Of a stretch of 64,000 bases of DNA, positions 26,609 through 35,633 are shown piece by piece (positions within the stretch are counted from its first letter, which is position 1; each line of letters opens with the position of its first letter). A model generated the notes under the pieces. It did no database searches. It had not been told where the DNA came from and saw only the letters and a program-made list of their open reading frames with translations. The stretch spans positions 248,001-312,000 of the forward strand of contig NZ_FOWE01000003.1 of NCBI RefSeq assembly GCF_900115395.1, in the 5' to 3' direction. A program made the translations under genes and the position numbers. This DNA comes from Geodermatophilus obscurus. GTDB lineage: Bacteria; Actinomycetota; Actinomycetes; Mycobacteriales; Geodermatophilaceae.

Positions 26609-27598
26609 TCACTGCCCGGTCTCTCCCCGCACCCCGGCGTGGGGGACGTGCAGGGCGGGGATCGAGCCCAGGCGCCCGGCGCGGAAGTCGTCGAAGGCCT
26701 CGACGACCTCCTGCCGGGTGTTCATGACGAACGGCCCGTACATCGCGATCGGCTCGCGGATCGGCCGGCCACCCAGGACGACGACGTCGAGCGCCGGCGT
26801 CCGGGACTCCTGCCGCAGCGCGCCGCTGACCGTCACGGTGTCGCCGGGGCCGAGGACGGCGAGCTGGCCGGTGCGCACCGGCGCCCCGTCGACGCCGACG
26901 GAGCCCGCGCCGGAGAGCACGTAGACGAGGGCGTTGAAGTCCGGCTGCCACGGCAGGTCGAGGGTGGCGCCGGGGGCGACCGTCGCGTGCACCATCGCCA
27001 TCGGCGTGTAGGTGGAGCCCGGCCCGGTGTGCCCGCCGACGTCGCCGGCGATGACCCGCACCAGGGCGCCGGCGTCGGGGCTGGCCAGGAGCACCGACTC
27101 GCGGGCCCGCAGGTCCTGGTACCGCGGCTCGACCCACTTCTGCGCCCGCGGCAGGTTGACCCACAGCTGCAGGCCGTGGAAGAGGCCGCCGCTGGCCACC
27201 AGCGCCTCCGGCGGCCGCTCGATGTGCAGCACGCCGCCACCGGCGGTCATCCACTGCGTGTCGCCGTTGCTGATCGTCCCGCCGCCGCCGTGGGAGTCGG
27301 CGTGCTCGAAGGTGCCGTCGATGATGTAGGTGACGGTCTCGAACCCGCGGTGCGGGTGCCAGGAGGTGCCCTTCGGCTCACCCGGCGCGTACTCGACCTC
27401 GCCCATCTGGTCCATGTGGATGAAGGGGTCGAGGTCTCGCAGGTCGACGCCGGCGAAGGCGCGCCGCACCGGGAACCCCTCGCCCTCGAAGCCCGAGGGC
27501 GCCGTCGTCACCGAGCGGGTGCGCCGGCGGACGGTGCGCGGCGCGGGCAGCGGGACCCGGGGAAGCGTGGTGGTGTCCTCGACGGTCACGGCAGGCAT
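26609..27598 (-). CDS. Pirin family protein (second of two)
   Basis: A 329-residue bicupin. The metal-site motifs are HPHRGFETVTYIIDGTFEHA and the following MTAGGGVLHIERPPE, where the usual His is kept as LHIE. The C-terminal cupin has PWQPDFNALVYVLSGAGSVG and the pirin ending PIREPIAMYGPFVMNTRQEV. Compared with the other pirin 1.1 kb away it belongs to a different sub-branch, so this looks like two family members brought together and not a recent duplication. It is separated from DUF5996 by 81 nt on the same strand. Confidence 0.9.
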   Translation of the reverse strand: MPAVTVEDTTTLPRVPLPAPRTVRRRTRSVTTAPSGFEGEGFPVRRAFAGVDLRDLDPFIHMDQMGEVEYAPGEPKGTSWHPHRGFETVTYIIDGTFEHADSHGGGGTISNGDTQWMTAGGGVLHIERPPEALVASGGLFHGLQLWVNLPRAQKWVEPRYQDLRARESVLLASPDAGALVRVIAGDVGGHTGPGSTYTPMAMVHATVAPGATLDLPWQPDFNALVYVLSGAGSVGVDGAPVRTGQLAVLGPGDTVTVSGALRQESRTPALDVVVLGGRPIREPIAMYGPFVMNTRQEVVEAFDDFRAGRLGSIPALHVPHAGVRGETGQ

Positions 27599-27674
27599 GG
27601 CCGACCTCCTCGTTGAACTCTCAACTGACGGCGACTGCAGCGCCGGAGGAGGTCGTTGTCTTCCCTGCGCCCGC

Positions 27675-29207
27675 TCAGGAGGCGCGTTCGGCGGCGTCGG
27701 CGGTCGCCGGCGGCCCGTGCTCGACGATGAGCGCGGTGTTGGCCACCTCGGCGTCGTCGAGGTGGACGGCGTCGCGCGGGTCGGTCGTGTCGAGCAACCG
27801 CGTCTCGTGGCCGCGGCCCACCAGCAGGACGACGTCGGCCGGGCCGGCGGCGCGGACCGCGGAGGAGATGGCCGCGCGCCGGTCGGGGACCGTGCGGACG
27901 GCCGCGGCGGCGCCGAGCAGGCCGATCCGCAGCTCGCCGATGATCGCCGACGGGTTCTCGCCGTGGCTGCCCTCGTTGGTCAGCCACACGACGTCGGCGG
28001 CGCGGGCGGACTCGCCGAGACCCTGCCGCTTGTACCGGTCGCGCCGGCCGCGGGCGCCGAGCACCAGGTGCAGCCGACCGCCCGGGCCGCACAGGTCGCG
28101 GGCGGTGGCGATCGCCGCGGCCAGCGCGCGGGGGGTGTGCGCGTAGTCGACGACGACGACCGGCCGGCCCGACCCGCCGAGCACGGTGTTGCGCCCGCGT
28201 GGCGGCGCGACCGTCGCCAGGCCCGCGGCGATCGCGTCGGCGGGGACGCCCAGCAGCCGGCCGGTCGCCCACGCCGCGGCCAGGTTGGTGACGTGCACCC
28301 GGCCGACCAGCGGGCTGCTCACGCGGTGCCCGCCGGTGTCGTCGCCGAGCAGCACCTCGGTGCCTGCCGAGCCGGTGCGCCAGCCGAGCACCCGGACGTC
28401 GGCGTCCTCGGCCGACCCCACGCGGGTCACCGGCACCGGCGCCTGGTCGGCCAGCCGGCGCCCCCACGGGTCGTCGACGACGACCACGCCGGCCGCCGAC
28501 CGGTCCCGCTCGAACAGCCGGGCCTTGCTCGCCCAGTAGTGCTCGATGGTGCCGTGGTGGTCGAGGTGGTCCTCCTCGAAGCCGGTGAACACCGAGACGT
28601 CGAAGTGCAGGCCGTCGATGCGGCCCATGTCCAGGGCGATCGAGGAGGCCTCCACGACCGCCTGCCGGGCGCCGGCGTCGACCATCCAGCGCAGCAGCTG
28701 GTGCAGCTCCGGGGCCTCGGGCGTGGTCAGGTCGGTGCCGCGGGAGCGCCCGCCCACCTGCGCACCGAGCGTGCCGACGACGCCGGTCCGGGTGCCGCCG
28801 GCCTCGAGGACGCCCCGCAGGAGCGTGCTGGTCGTCGTCTTGCCGTTGCTGCCGGTCACCCCGGTCAGCCGCAGCGCGCGGGCGGGGTCCCCGGCCAGCA
28901 GGGCCCCGAGCGGCCCGAGCTGGGCCCGTACCGACGGGACGCACAGCACCGGCAGCGCGACGTCGACCGGCCGGTCGGCCAGCAGCGCCGCGGCACCCGC
29001 ACGCGCGGCCGTGGCGGCCCAGCGGTGCCCGTCGCTGGCCGCGCCGCGGACGCAGGCGAACAGCGACCCGGGCACGACGCGGCGGGAGTCGGTGACCAGA
29101 CCGGCCACCGTCAGGTCGTCGGTGCCGCCGCAGCGGGTGACCGGGCCGCCGGCCACGCTGCGCGCCCGGTGCTCGACCTCCGACCAGGTCACCGCGGGGA
29201 GGCGCAC
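27675..29207 (-). CDS. MurE-like Mur ligase paralogue
   Basis: A 510-residue three-domain Mur ligase. Domain 1 has the UDP-MurNAc-binding VTDSRRVVPGSLFACVRG; the ATP site is GVTGSNGKTTTSTLLRG; next come VEASSIALDMGRIDGL, the carbamylated-lysine region YWASKARLFERD, and DYAHTP opening domain 3. The amino-acid recognition motif DNPR of DAP-adding MurE is replaced by EGSHGENP, so meso-diaminopimelate is an unlikely substrate. It lies outside any division/cell-wall cluster, next to pirin and GNAT genes. A TATCGT hexamer 7 nt before the GTG suggests a leaderless mRNA. It could modify a peptidoglycan precursor or serve a separate ligation. Confidence 0.85.
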   Translation of the reverse strand: MRLPAVTWSEVEHRARSVAGGPVTRCGGTDDLTVAGLVTDSRRVVPGSLFACVRGAASDGHRWAATAARAGAAALLADRPVDVALPVLCVPSVRAQLGPLGALLAGDPARALRLTGVTGSNGKTTTSTLLRGVLEAGGTRTGVVGTLGAQVGGRSRGTDLTTPEAPELHQLLRWMVDAGARQAVVEASSIALDMGRIDGLHFDVSVFTGFEEDHLDHHGTIEHYWASKARLFERDRSAAGVVVVDDPWGRRLADQAPVPVTRVGSAEDADVRVLGWRTGSAGTEVLLGDDTGGHRVSSPLVGRVHVTNLAAAWATGRLLGVPADAIAAGLATVAPPRGRNTVLGGSGRPVVVVDYAHTPRALAAAIATARDLCGPGGRLHLVLGARGRRDRYKRQGLGESARAADVVWLTNEGSHGENPSAIIGELRIGLLGAAAAVRTVPDRRAAISSAVRAAGPADVVLLVGRGHETRLLDTTDPRDAVHLDDAEVANTALIVEHGPPATADAAERAS

Positions 29208-29214
29208 GCGGCCG

Positions 29215-29220
29215 ACGATA
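29215..29220 (-). promoter_or_regulatory. -10 element of a probable leaderless promoter (MurE-like gene)
   Basis: On the minus strand TATCGT is 7 nt before the GTG start of the MurE-like gene. Confidence 0.5.
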
Positions 29221-29288
29221 GGCGGGGCACGACCGTTCTGCAGGCCGGGGCGGCGGACGGTCCCGTCCTTTCCGGAGGGGCGGGGGCG

Positions 29289-30065
29289 TCAGCGGAGCAG
29301 GCGGGCGACCCCCGTCAGCTCCTCCTCGACGTCGGCGTCGGGCAGCACCTCGCTGCGCTCGGCCAGGCGGGGCCGCCAGGCCGGGGGAGCGGTCTCCAGC
29401 CAGCCGGCGCCGGCGTCGGTGAGCCGCCCGTCGGAGCGCAGCGGGGCCCAGCCGCGGAGGAACCGCAGCCCCTCGGCGGCGGTGACCAGGGTCCGGGCCA
29501 CGCCGCGCCCGCGGTACACCGGCTCGACGGTGACGGTGTCGACCAGGCCGGAGCGGATCCACCAGCGGACCTCGGCGATCCGGTCGGTGACCCGCACGCC
29601 GGCGGCGGCGACCTCGTGCGGGCGGACGACCGCGCCGCGCCGGAAGGCGGTGCCCCGGAAGGCCAGCAGCGAGACGGCGGGGACGGCGCTGCTCGCGTGG
29701 GTGACCTCGGCGAACCACATCGGCGGGCACCGCTCGGCGAGCTCCTCGGCGACCTCGATGCGGACCACCCGGCCGTCGGCGGCGCGGTGCCGGACGTCGA
29801 CCTGCCAGCCGGCGGGGCGGCGGCCGCGGGCGTCGACGGCGGTCATGTCGACCGGGGTGCCGTCGGGGAAGCGGTCGGAGTTGACGGCGACCAGCGAGTA
29901 CTCGGTGGGGCCGGGGCCGCGCCGCAGGAGCCGCGCCCACCACAGCGCCGTCGTCTCGGGGGCGGGTGCGGCGAGCGGGGGCACCGCCCGGAGGCGCGGG
30001 GCTGCCGGGGCCGGGATCGCCGGCGCCGGGGTCATGGCGCCGTGTGCCGCTGCCGTCATGCTCAT
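29289..30065 (-). CDS. GNAT-like N-acetyltransferase domain protein
   Basis: A 258-residue protein whose acetyl-CoA site is suggested by VEPVYRGRGVARTLVTAAEG, close to the GNAT motif A (R/QxxGxG/A), near residue 185. The first ~40 residues are Ala/Pro-rich. The central part has ALWWARLLRRGPGPTEYSLV and CPPMWFAEVTHASSAVPAVS, not assigned to a family. The ATG was chosen because GGAGG lies 5 nt upstream; the frame stays open far upstream through the opposite strand of the ABC-F gene, which is an artefact of high GC. The substrate is unknown. Confidence 0.65.
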   Translation of the reverse strand: MSMTAAAHGAMTPAPAIPAPAAPRLRAVPPLAAPAPETTALWWARLLRRGPGPTEYSLVAVNSDRFPDGTPVDMTAVDARGRRPAGWQVDVRHRAADGRVVRIEVAEELAERCPPMWFAEVTHASSAVPAVSLLAFRGTAFRRGAVVRPHEVAAAGVRVTDRIAEVRWWIRSGLVDTVTVEPVYRGRGVARTLVTAAEGLRFLRGWAPLRSDGRLTDAGAGWLETAPPAWRPRLAERSEVLPDADVEEELTGVARLLR

Positions 30066-30213
30066 GGAGTCCTCCGCTCGTCCGCCCCGGGAGCCCGGGT
30101 CCGTGCTGGTCCTGACTCTCCGGGCCTCACTTGCGGGCGCCTTGGGGTCCACTAGCGACGGCGCCCCGGGCGGTCGCGGGCGCGCCGCCGGGCCCGGAGA
30201 TACTGGGCTCCTC

Positions 30214-30234
30214 ATGACCCGGACCAGCCCGTGA
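30214..30234 (+). other. Candidate six-codon leader frame MTRTSP before the ABC-F gene
   Basis: ATG, five codons and a TGA that overlaps the GTG start of the ABC-F gene (GTGA). GATACT lies 9 nt before this ATG. The ABC-F gene itself lacks a good ribosome site, so coupling through this mini-frame is plausible but unproven. Confidence 0.3.
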
Positions 30235-32039
30235 GCGCCCCGCTGAACCTGCTCAACCTCGAGCGGGTGTCGAAGGCCCACGGCACCACCGTGCTGCTCG
30301 ACGACGTCTCCCTCGGCGTCGCGTCCGGGGAGCGCATCGGCGTGGTCGGGCGCAACGGCAGCGGCAAGTCCACGCTGCTCGGCGTCCTCACCGGCCGCGA
30401 GGAGCCCGACAGCGGACGGGTCACCCAGCGCGGCGACCTCGCCGTCGGCGTCCTCGACCAGTCCGGCACGCTGCCGCCGGGCGCGACCGTGCGCGACGTC
30501 GTCCTGCCGTCCTCGGTGTTCGCCGCGGAGCACGAGTGGGCCGCCGACCCGGCCGTCCGCAGCGTGCTGTCGGGCCTGGAGCTCGACCGGCTGGGGCTCG
30601 ACAGCCCGGTTGGGCCGATGTCCGGCGGCGAGCGGCGCCGCGTCGCGCTGGCCGCCCAGCTCATCCGGCCGCTGGACCTGCTGGTGCTCGACGAGCCGAC
30701 CAACCACCTCGACGTCGAGGGCGTCGCGTGGCTGGCCGACTTCGTGCGCAGCCGGGTCGGCGCGCTCGTGGTCGTCACCCACGACCGGTGGTTCCTCGAC
30801 GAGGTCTGCACGCAGACCTGGGAGGTCGCCGACGGCGCGGTGCACGCCTACGAGGGCGGCTACGCGGCCTACACGCTGGCCCGCGCCGAGCGGGCACGCG
30901 TGGCCGCGGCCACCGAGGAGCGGCGCCTGAACCTGGTGCGCAAGGAGCTGGCCTGGCTGCGGCGGGGGCCGCCGGCGCGCACCAGCAAGCCGCGGTTCCG
31001 GATCGAGGCGGCCGAGGCGCTCATCGCCGACGAGCCGCCGCCGCGGGAGACGATGGCGCTCAAGGGGTTCGCCGCCCGGCGGCTGGGGCGGACCGTCTAC
31101 GACGTGGAGGACGTCGACTACTCGGTGCCCGCCGACGACGGCCCGCGGCCGCTGTTCCGCGACCTGACCTGGCACGTCGGGCCCGGTGACCGGGTCGGCG
31201 TCGTCGGCGTCAACGGGGCGGGCAAGACCTCGCTGCTGCGGCTGCTGGTCGGCGAGACCGAGCCCGACCGCGGCACGGTGGTGCGCGGGCAGACCGTCGC
31301 GCCGGCCTACCTGTCGCAGCACGTCACGGAGCTGCCCGCCCGGCTGCGGGTGCTCGAGGCGGTGCAGGAGATCGCCCGCATCGCCCGGATCGGCGGGCAG
31401 GAGATCTCGGCGTCGTCGCTGGCCGAGCGGTTCGGCTTCCCGGCGTCGCGGCAGTGGACGCCGGTGGGTGACCTCTCCGGCGGTGAGCGGCGGCGGCTGC
31501 AGCTGCTGCGGCTGCTCATGGCCGAGCCGAACGTGCTGCTGCTCGACGAGCCGACCAACGACCTCGACATCGACACGCTCACCCAGCTCGAGGACCTGCT
31601 CGACTCCTTCCCCGGCACGGTGCTGGTGGTCAGCCACGACCGGTACTTCGTCGACCGGGTGTGCGACTCGGTGGTCGCGCTCATGGGCGACGGCTCGCTC
31701 GCCGCGCTGCCGGGCGGCGTGGAGGAGTACCTGCAGCGCCGGGCGGCGGGGGAGGCCCCGCTGTCCTCGGCCGCGACCGGGGCGGCCCCGGCCGCCACGC
31801 CCGTCCCCGCCGGTCCGTCGGCGGCCGAGGTGCGGGCGGCCCGCAAGGAGGCCGCCCGGCTGGAGCGGCGACTGGAGAAGCTGACCGCCGACGAGGAGCG
31901 GCTGCACGCCGACCTCGCCGCCGCGGCCACCGACCACACCAGGGTCCTGGCGCTCGACGCCCGGCTGCGGGAGCTGCTGGCCGAGAAGGAGCAGGTCGAG
32001 ACCGACTGGCTGGCCGCCGCGGAGCTCGCCGAGGGCTGA
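30231..32039 (+). CDS. ABC-F family ATPase (Uup-like)
   Basis: A 602-residue soluble protein with two ABC cassettes and no membrane part. Cassette 1 has GRNGSGKSTLLGVL, MSGGERRRVALAAQL and LLVLDEPTNHLDVEG; cassette 2 has GVNGAGKTSLLRLL, LSGGERRRLQLLRLL and LLLDEPTNDLDI. The linker between them carries the basic RKELAWLRRGPPARTSK. A C-terminal coiled coil (~530-600, ARLERRLEKLTADEERLHA) resembles Uup, which acts on ribosomes or branched DNA. Antibiotic-resistance ABC-F proteins share the core, so a role in ribosome protection cannot be excluded. A double-palindrome repeat begins 17 nt after its stop codon. Confidence 0.93.
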   Translation: MSAPLNLLNLERVSKAHGTTVLLDDVSLGVASGERIGVVGRNGSGKSTLLGVLTGREEPDSGRVTQRGDLAVGVLDQSGTLPPGATVRDVVLPSSVFAAEHEWAADPAVRSVLSGLELDRLGLDSPVGPMSGGERRRVALAAQLIRPLDLLVLDEPTNHLDVEGVAWLADFVRSRVGALVVVTHDRWFLDEVCTQTWEVADGAVHAYEGGYAAYTLARAERARVAAATEERRLNLVRKELAWLRRGPPARTSKPRFRIEAAEALIADEPPPRETMALKGFAARRLGRTVYDVEDVDYSVPADDGPRPLFRDLTWHVGPGDRVGVVGVNGAGKTSLLRLLVGETEPDRGTVVRGQTVAPAYLSQHVTELPARLRVLEAVQEIARIARIGGQEISASSLAERFGFPASRQWTPVGDLSGGERRRLQLLRLLMAEPNVLLLDEPTNDLDIDTLTQLEDLLDSFPGTVLVVSHDRYFVDRVCDSVVALMGDGSLAALPGGVEEYLQRRAAGEAPLSSAATGAAPAATPVPAGPSAAEVRAARKEAARLERRLEKLTADEERLHADLAAAATDHTRVLALDARLRELLAEKEQVETDWLAAAELAEG

Positions 32040-32056
32040 GTCGTCCTCGGTCCGTC

Positions 32057-32129
32057 CTGGCTCACCGCAGCGCGTCCTGGCTCACCTCCCACGGTGAGCC
32101 AGGACGCAGCACGATCAGGTGACCTGATC
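32057..32129. repeat. Double-palindrome intergenic repeat, copy 2
   Basis: A half unit GTCCTGGCTCACC is followed by the 15-bp hairpin GCGTCCTGGCTCACC/GGTGAGCCAGGACGC (loop TCCCAC) and then GCAGCACGATCAGG-TGA-CCTGATC, in which only 7 bp remain paired. The modules are those of copy 1 at 23175 in the opposite order. It lies just after the ABC-F stop codon. Confidence 0.7.
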
Positions 32130-32192
32130 CCGGCTCACGCCGCGACGGCGGTCGCGTTCGCCTACGAGTCGGGCCTCGTGACGCCGGGTCGG

Positions 32193-32198
32193 TAGTCT
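32193..32198 (+). promoter_or_regulatory. Candidate -10 element of the mrp operon
   Basis: TAGTCT lies 70 nt before the mrpA start, predicting a leader of about 60 nt with GGAG near its end. No clear -35 was found. Confidence 0.35.
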
Positions 32199-32268
32199 GG
32201 GGGCACCGCCGGCGGTCGTGCGACCGACGTCCCTGGTGTCCCCGTGCCGTCGCCAACCCCGGAGACAC

Positions 32269-35145
32269 GTGCTCGCCCTCCTGCTCCTCCACCTGCTCGC
32301 CGGCGTGCTGGCGCCCGTGCTCGTGCGGTGGTGGGGGCGGCAGGCGTTCCTGGCGCTGGCGCTGGTGCCCGCCGCCGGCTTCGCCTGGGTGACGGCGCAA
32401 CTGCCCGCCGTCCTCGCCGGCGGGCAGGCGCGCGAGACCCTCCCGTGGGTGCCCGCGCTCGACCTCGACGTGGCCCTGCGGCTGGACGCCCTCGCCCTCG
32501 TCTTCGCCGCGCTGGTCACCGGTGTCGGCGCGCTGGTCCTGGTCTACTGCGCCCGCTACTTCGCGCCGGGCGACGAGGGCACCGGCCGCTTCGCCGGCTG
32601 CCTCACCGCGTTCACGGGCTCCATGCTCGGTCTCGTCCTCGCCGACGACCTGCTGCTCCTCTACGTCTTCTGGGAGCTCACGACCGTCTTCTCGTTCCTG
32701 CTGATCGGCGGGTCGGGACGGCGGCTGGCGGCGCGGCGGGCGGCGTCCCAGGCCCTGGTGCTCACCACCGCCGGCGGGCTGGCGATGCTGGTCGGGCTGA
32801 TCCTCGTCGGCCAGGCCAGCGGCTCGTTCCTGCTCTCGGAGGTCGTCGCCGACCCCGGCAGCGGGCCGCCGGTGGTGTGGGGCACGGTCCTCGTGCTGGT
32901 GGGAGCGGTCACCAAGTCCGCGCTGGTGCCCTTCCACTTCTGGCTGCCCGCCGCGATGGAGGCACCCACCCCGGTCAGCGCGTACCTGCACGCCGCGGCG
33001 ATGGTGAAGGCCGGGGTGTACCTGGTCGCGCGCCTGGCGCCCGCACTGGCCGACGTCCCCGGGTGGCGGCCGCTGGTGATGGGCCTCGGTGTGGCCACGA
33101 TGCTGGTCGGCGGCTACCGCGCGCTGCGCCAGAACGACCTCAAGCTGCTGCTGGCCTTCGGCACCGTCAGCCAGCTGGGCTTCCTGGTGACCCTGGTCGG
33201 CGCGGGCAGCCGCGAGCTGGCCGCCGCGGGGCTGGTCATGACGCTGGCCCACGCGCTGTTCAAGTCCACGCTGTTCCTCACCGTCGGCGTCGTCGACCAC
33301 GCCGCCGGGACCCGCGACCTGCGCCGGCTGTCGGGCCTGGGCCGGCGCCTGCCGGTGCTCGCCGTCACCGGCACCGCGGCCGCCGCGTCCATGGCCGGAC
33401 TGCCGCCGCTGCTGGGCTTCGTCGGCAAGGAGGCCGCGTTCACCGCCCTGCTGGAGGGCGGGCTGCCCGACCGCACCGCGGCGGTCACCGTCCTCACCGG
33501 CCTGGTGGCCGGGTCGGTGCTGACCGCCGCCTACACCGCCCGCTTCGTCTGGGGCGCGTTCGCGCGCAAGCCCGGTGTCGAGGCCACCGGGGTCGACCAC
33601 CCCCCGGAGCCGCTGTTCCTGGCCGCCCCCGTGGTCCTGGCGCTCACCGGTCTGGTCCTCGGCCCCGCCAGCCCGCTGCTCGACGGCCTCGTCGCCCGGT
33701 ACGCCGACACGTTGCCGCTGCTGGCCCCGGAGGTGGAGCACCTGGCGCTGTGGCACGGCTGGCAGCCGGCGCTCGCCCTGTCGGCGCTCACCGTCGCCGG
33801 GGGTGCGCTGCTGTTCGCGCTGCGCGCGCCGGCGCAGCGGCTGCAGCGGCGGATGGCCGTCGGCGCCTCGGCGGACGAGGGCTACTGGAACGTCATCCAG
33901 GCCGTGGACCGGCTCTCCGTGCTGGTCACCGGCACCACGCAGCGCGGATCGCTGCCGGCCTACCTCGGCACCATCCTGGTCACGGTCCTCGCGCTGCCCG
34001 GGGTGCTGCTCCTGACCCGCGCCCCCTGGCCGGGGGAGTGGCGGGCCTGGGACAGCCCGGTGCAGGCGGTGGTCGGCGTCGTCGTGGTCACCGCCGGGGC
34101 GCTCGCCCTGCGCATCCGCCAGCGGCTGTCGGCCGTGCTCGTCGTCGGGGTGACCGGCTACGGCATCGCCGTCGTCTTCGCGCTGCAGGGCGCCCCCGAC
34201 CTGGCGCTGACCCAGTTCCTCGTCGAGACCCTGACGCTCGTCGTCTTCGTCCTGGTGCTGCGCAAGCTGCCCAAGGACATCAGCGAGCGGCACCGGCCCC
34301 GCGAGCGGGCTGTGCGCGGGGTGGTCGCGGTGGCCGTCGGGGCGTTCATGGCCGCGGTCGGGGCCGTCGCCCTGTCGGCCCGCACGGCGACGCCGGTGTC
34401 GGAGGACTACCCGGGTCCGGCCTACGAGTTCGGCGGCGGCAAGAACGTCGTCAACGTGACCCTGGTCGACATCCGGGCCTGGGACACGCTGGGCGAGATC
34501 TCGCTGCTGGTCGTCGCCGCGACCGGCGTGGCCAGCCTGGTCTTCCTCCGCCGCCGGACCGGCGGGGTGGACCGGGCTCCGCGCACCGAGCTCTCGCAGC
34601 GCCGCGAGCGGGCCCGCCGGGCGCCCCGGGACCGCTGGCTGGCCGCCACCGCGACGCTCGACCCGGCCCGCCGCTCGGTCGTCCTCGAGGTCGTGACCCG
34701 GCTGCTGTTCCACACGATCATGGTCTTCTCGCTGTACCTGCTGTTCTCCGGGCACAACGAGCCCGGCGGCGGCTTCGCCGGCGGGCTGGTCGCGGGCCTG
34801 GCGCTGGTGCTGCGCTACCTGGCCGGCGGGCGCTACGAGCTCGGTGAGGCCGCGCCGGTCGCGCCGGGCCTGCTGCTGGGCAGCGGGCTGCTCTTCGCCG
34901 GCGGCACGGGCGCCGTCGGCCTGGCACTGGGGGCCGGCGCGCTGCAGACGGCGATCCTCGAGGCCACGCTGCCGGTGCTCGGCGACGTCAAGCTCGTGAC
35001 CTCGCTGTTCTTCGACATCGGCGTCTACCTGATCGTCGTCGGGCTGGTCCTCGACGTGCTCCGCAGCCTCGGCGCGGAGCTCGACCGCCAGGAGGACCAG
35101 GAGGACCCCGTCGAACTCGGCCCCGGGGAGATGGTGCTGCGATGA
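32269..35145 (+). CDS. mrpA: Mrp Na+/H+ antiporter subunit A, fused to subunit B domain
   Basis: The largest subunit of the multisubunit cation/proton antiporter, 958 residues with about twenty membrane helices. The NuoL-like proton channel part includes KSALVPFHFWLPAAMEAPTP (conserved Lys and His), ALRQNDLKLLLAFGTVSQLG and HALFKSTLFLTVGVVDHAAG. After the MrpA-specific region (QGAPDLALTQFLVETLTLVV) the last ~160 residues are the MrpB domain with FSLYLLFSGHNEPGGGFAGG. There is no separate mrpB gene, so the fusion supplies it. The GTG start has GGAG 4 nt upstream. Its stop overlaps mrpC as ATGA. Confidence 0.95.
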   Translation: MLALLLLHLLAGVLAPVLVRWWGRQAFLALALVPAAGFAWVTAQLPAVLAGGQARETLPWVPALDLDVALRLDALALVFAALVTGVGALVLVYCARYFAPGDEGTGRFAGCLTAFTGSMLGLVLADDLLLLYVFWELTTVFSFLLIGGSGRRLAARRAASQALVLTTAGGLAMLVGLILVGQASGSFLLSEVVADPGSGPPVVWGTVLVLVGAVTKSALVPFHFWLPAAMEAPTPVSAYLHAAAMVKAGVYLVARLAPALADVPGWRPLVMGLGVATMLVGGYRALRQNDLKLLLAFGTVSQLGFLVTLVGAGSRELAAAGLVMTLAHALFKSTLFLTVGVVDHAAGTRDLRRLSGLGRRLPVLAVTGTAAAASMAGLPPLLGFVGKEAAFTALLEGGLPDRTAAVTVLTGLVAGSVLTAAYTARFVWGAFARKPGVEATGVDHPPEPLFLAAPVVLALTGLVLGPASPLLDGLVARYADTLPLLAPEVEHLALWHGWQPALALSALTVAGGALLFALRAPAQRLQRRMAVGASADEGYWNVIQAVDRLSVLVTGTTQRGSLPAYLGTILVTVLALPGVLLLTRAPWPGEWRAWDSPVQAVVGVVVVTAGALALRIRQRLSAVLVVGVTGYGIAVVFALQGAPDLALTQFLVETLTLVVFVLVLRKLPKDISERHRPRERAVRGVVAVAVGAFMAAVGAVALSARTATPVSEDYPGPAYEFGGGKNVVNVTLVDIRAWDTLGEISLLVVAATGVASLVFLRRRTGGVDRAPRTELSQRRERARRAPRDRWLAATATLDPARRSVVLEVVTRLLFHTIMVFSLYLLFSGHNEPGGGFAGGLVAGLALVLRYLAGGRYELGEAAPVAPGLLLGSGLLFAGGTGAVGLALGAGALQTAILEATLPVLGDVKLVTSLFFDIGVYLIVVGLVLDVLRSLGAELDRQEDQEDPVELGPGEMVLR

Positions 35146-35633
35146 CCCCCACGATCGTGCTGCCGCTGATGGTCGGCGGGCTCTACGCGGCGGGGGTGTA
35201 CCTGCTGCTCGACCGCAGCCTCACCCGCGTGCTGCTGGGCTTCGTGCTGCTGGGCAACGCGACCAACCTGCTGCTGCTGTCCACCGGCGGGCCGGCGGGA
35301 CTGGCGCCGATCCTCGGCTACTCCGACCCCGACGAGATCAACGACCCGCTGCCACAGGTGCTGATCCTCACGGCGATCGTCATCACCTTCGGCGTCTCCG
35401 CGTTCGTGCTGGCGATCATCCACCGGTCCTGGCGCCTGGTGCGCGAGGAGGTCGTGGGCACCGACGAGGAGGACCGCCGCGTCGCCGCCCGGCGCGCCAC
35501 CGACGCCGACGAGCTCGACCCTGACGAGCTGGCCCCCGACGACCGCATCGCCGGGCACGCCGACAGCCTGCCCCGCAACGCCGAGGAACTGGCCGACGAC
35601 GTCGACCTGCCCGCGGGGAGCGCCCGCCGGTGA
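35142..35633 (+). CDS. mrpC: Mrp antiporter subunit C
   Basis: A NuoK-like subunit of 163 residues with three membrane helices in the first ~100 residues (VGGLYAAGVYLLLDRSLTRV, LLGFVLLGNATNLLLLSTGG and QVLILTAIVITFGVSAFVLA). The remaining ~60 residues are a charged cytoplasmic tail rich in Asp, Glu and Arg, longer than in most homologues. Start and stop overlap the neighbouring genes by 4 nt, so it is translated in step with mrpA and mrpD. Confidence 0.93.
   Translation: MTPTIVLPLMVGGLYAAGVYLLLDRSLTRVLLGFVLLGNATNLLLLSTGGPAGLAPILGYSDPDEINDPLPQVLILTAIVITFGVSAFVLAIIHRSWRLVREEVVGTDEEDRRVAARRATDADELDPDELAPDDRIAGHADSLPRNAEELADDVDLPAGSARR

Noticed and set aside
27675..29207. MurT of the MurT-GatD amidotransferase pair
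   Set aside because: The protein has a full MurE-type N-terminal UDP-binding domain, and no GatD-like glutaminase gene is adjacent.
30066..31937. Upstream continuation of the GNAT-like frame
   Set aside because: It is antisense to the ABC-F gene and has low-complexity composition. GGAGG before the ATG at 30065 defines the start.
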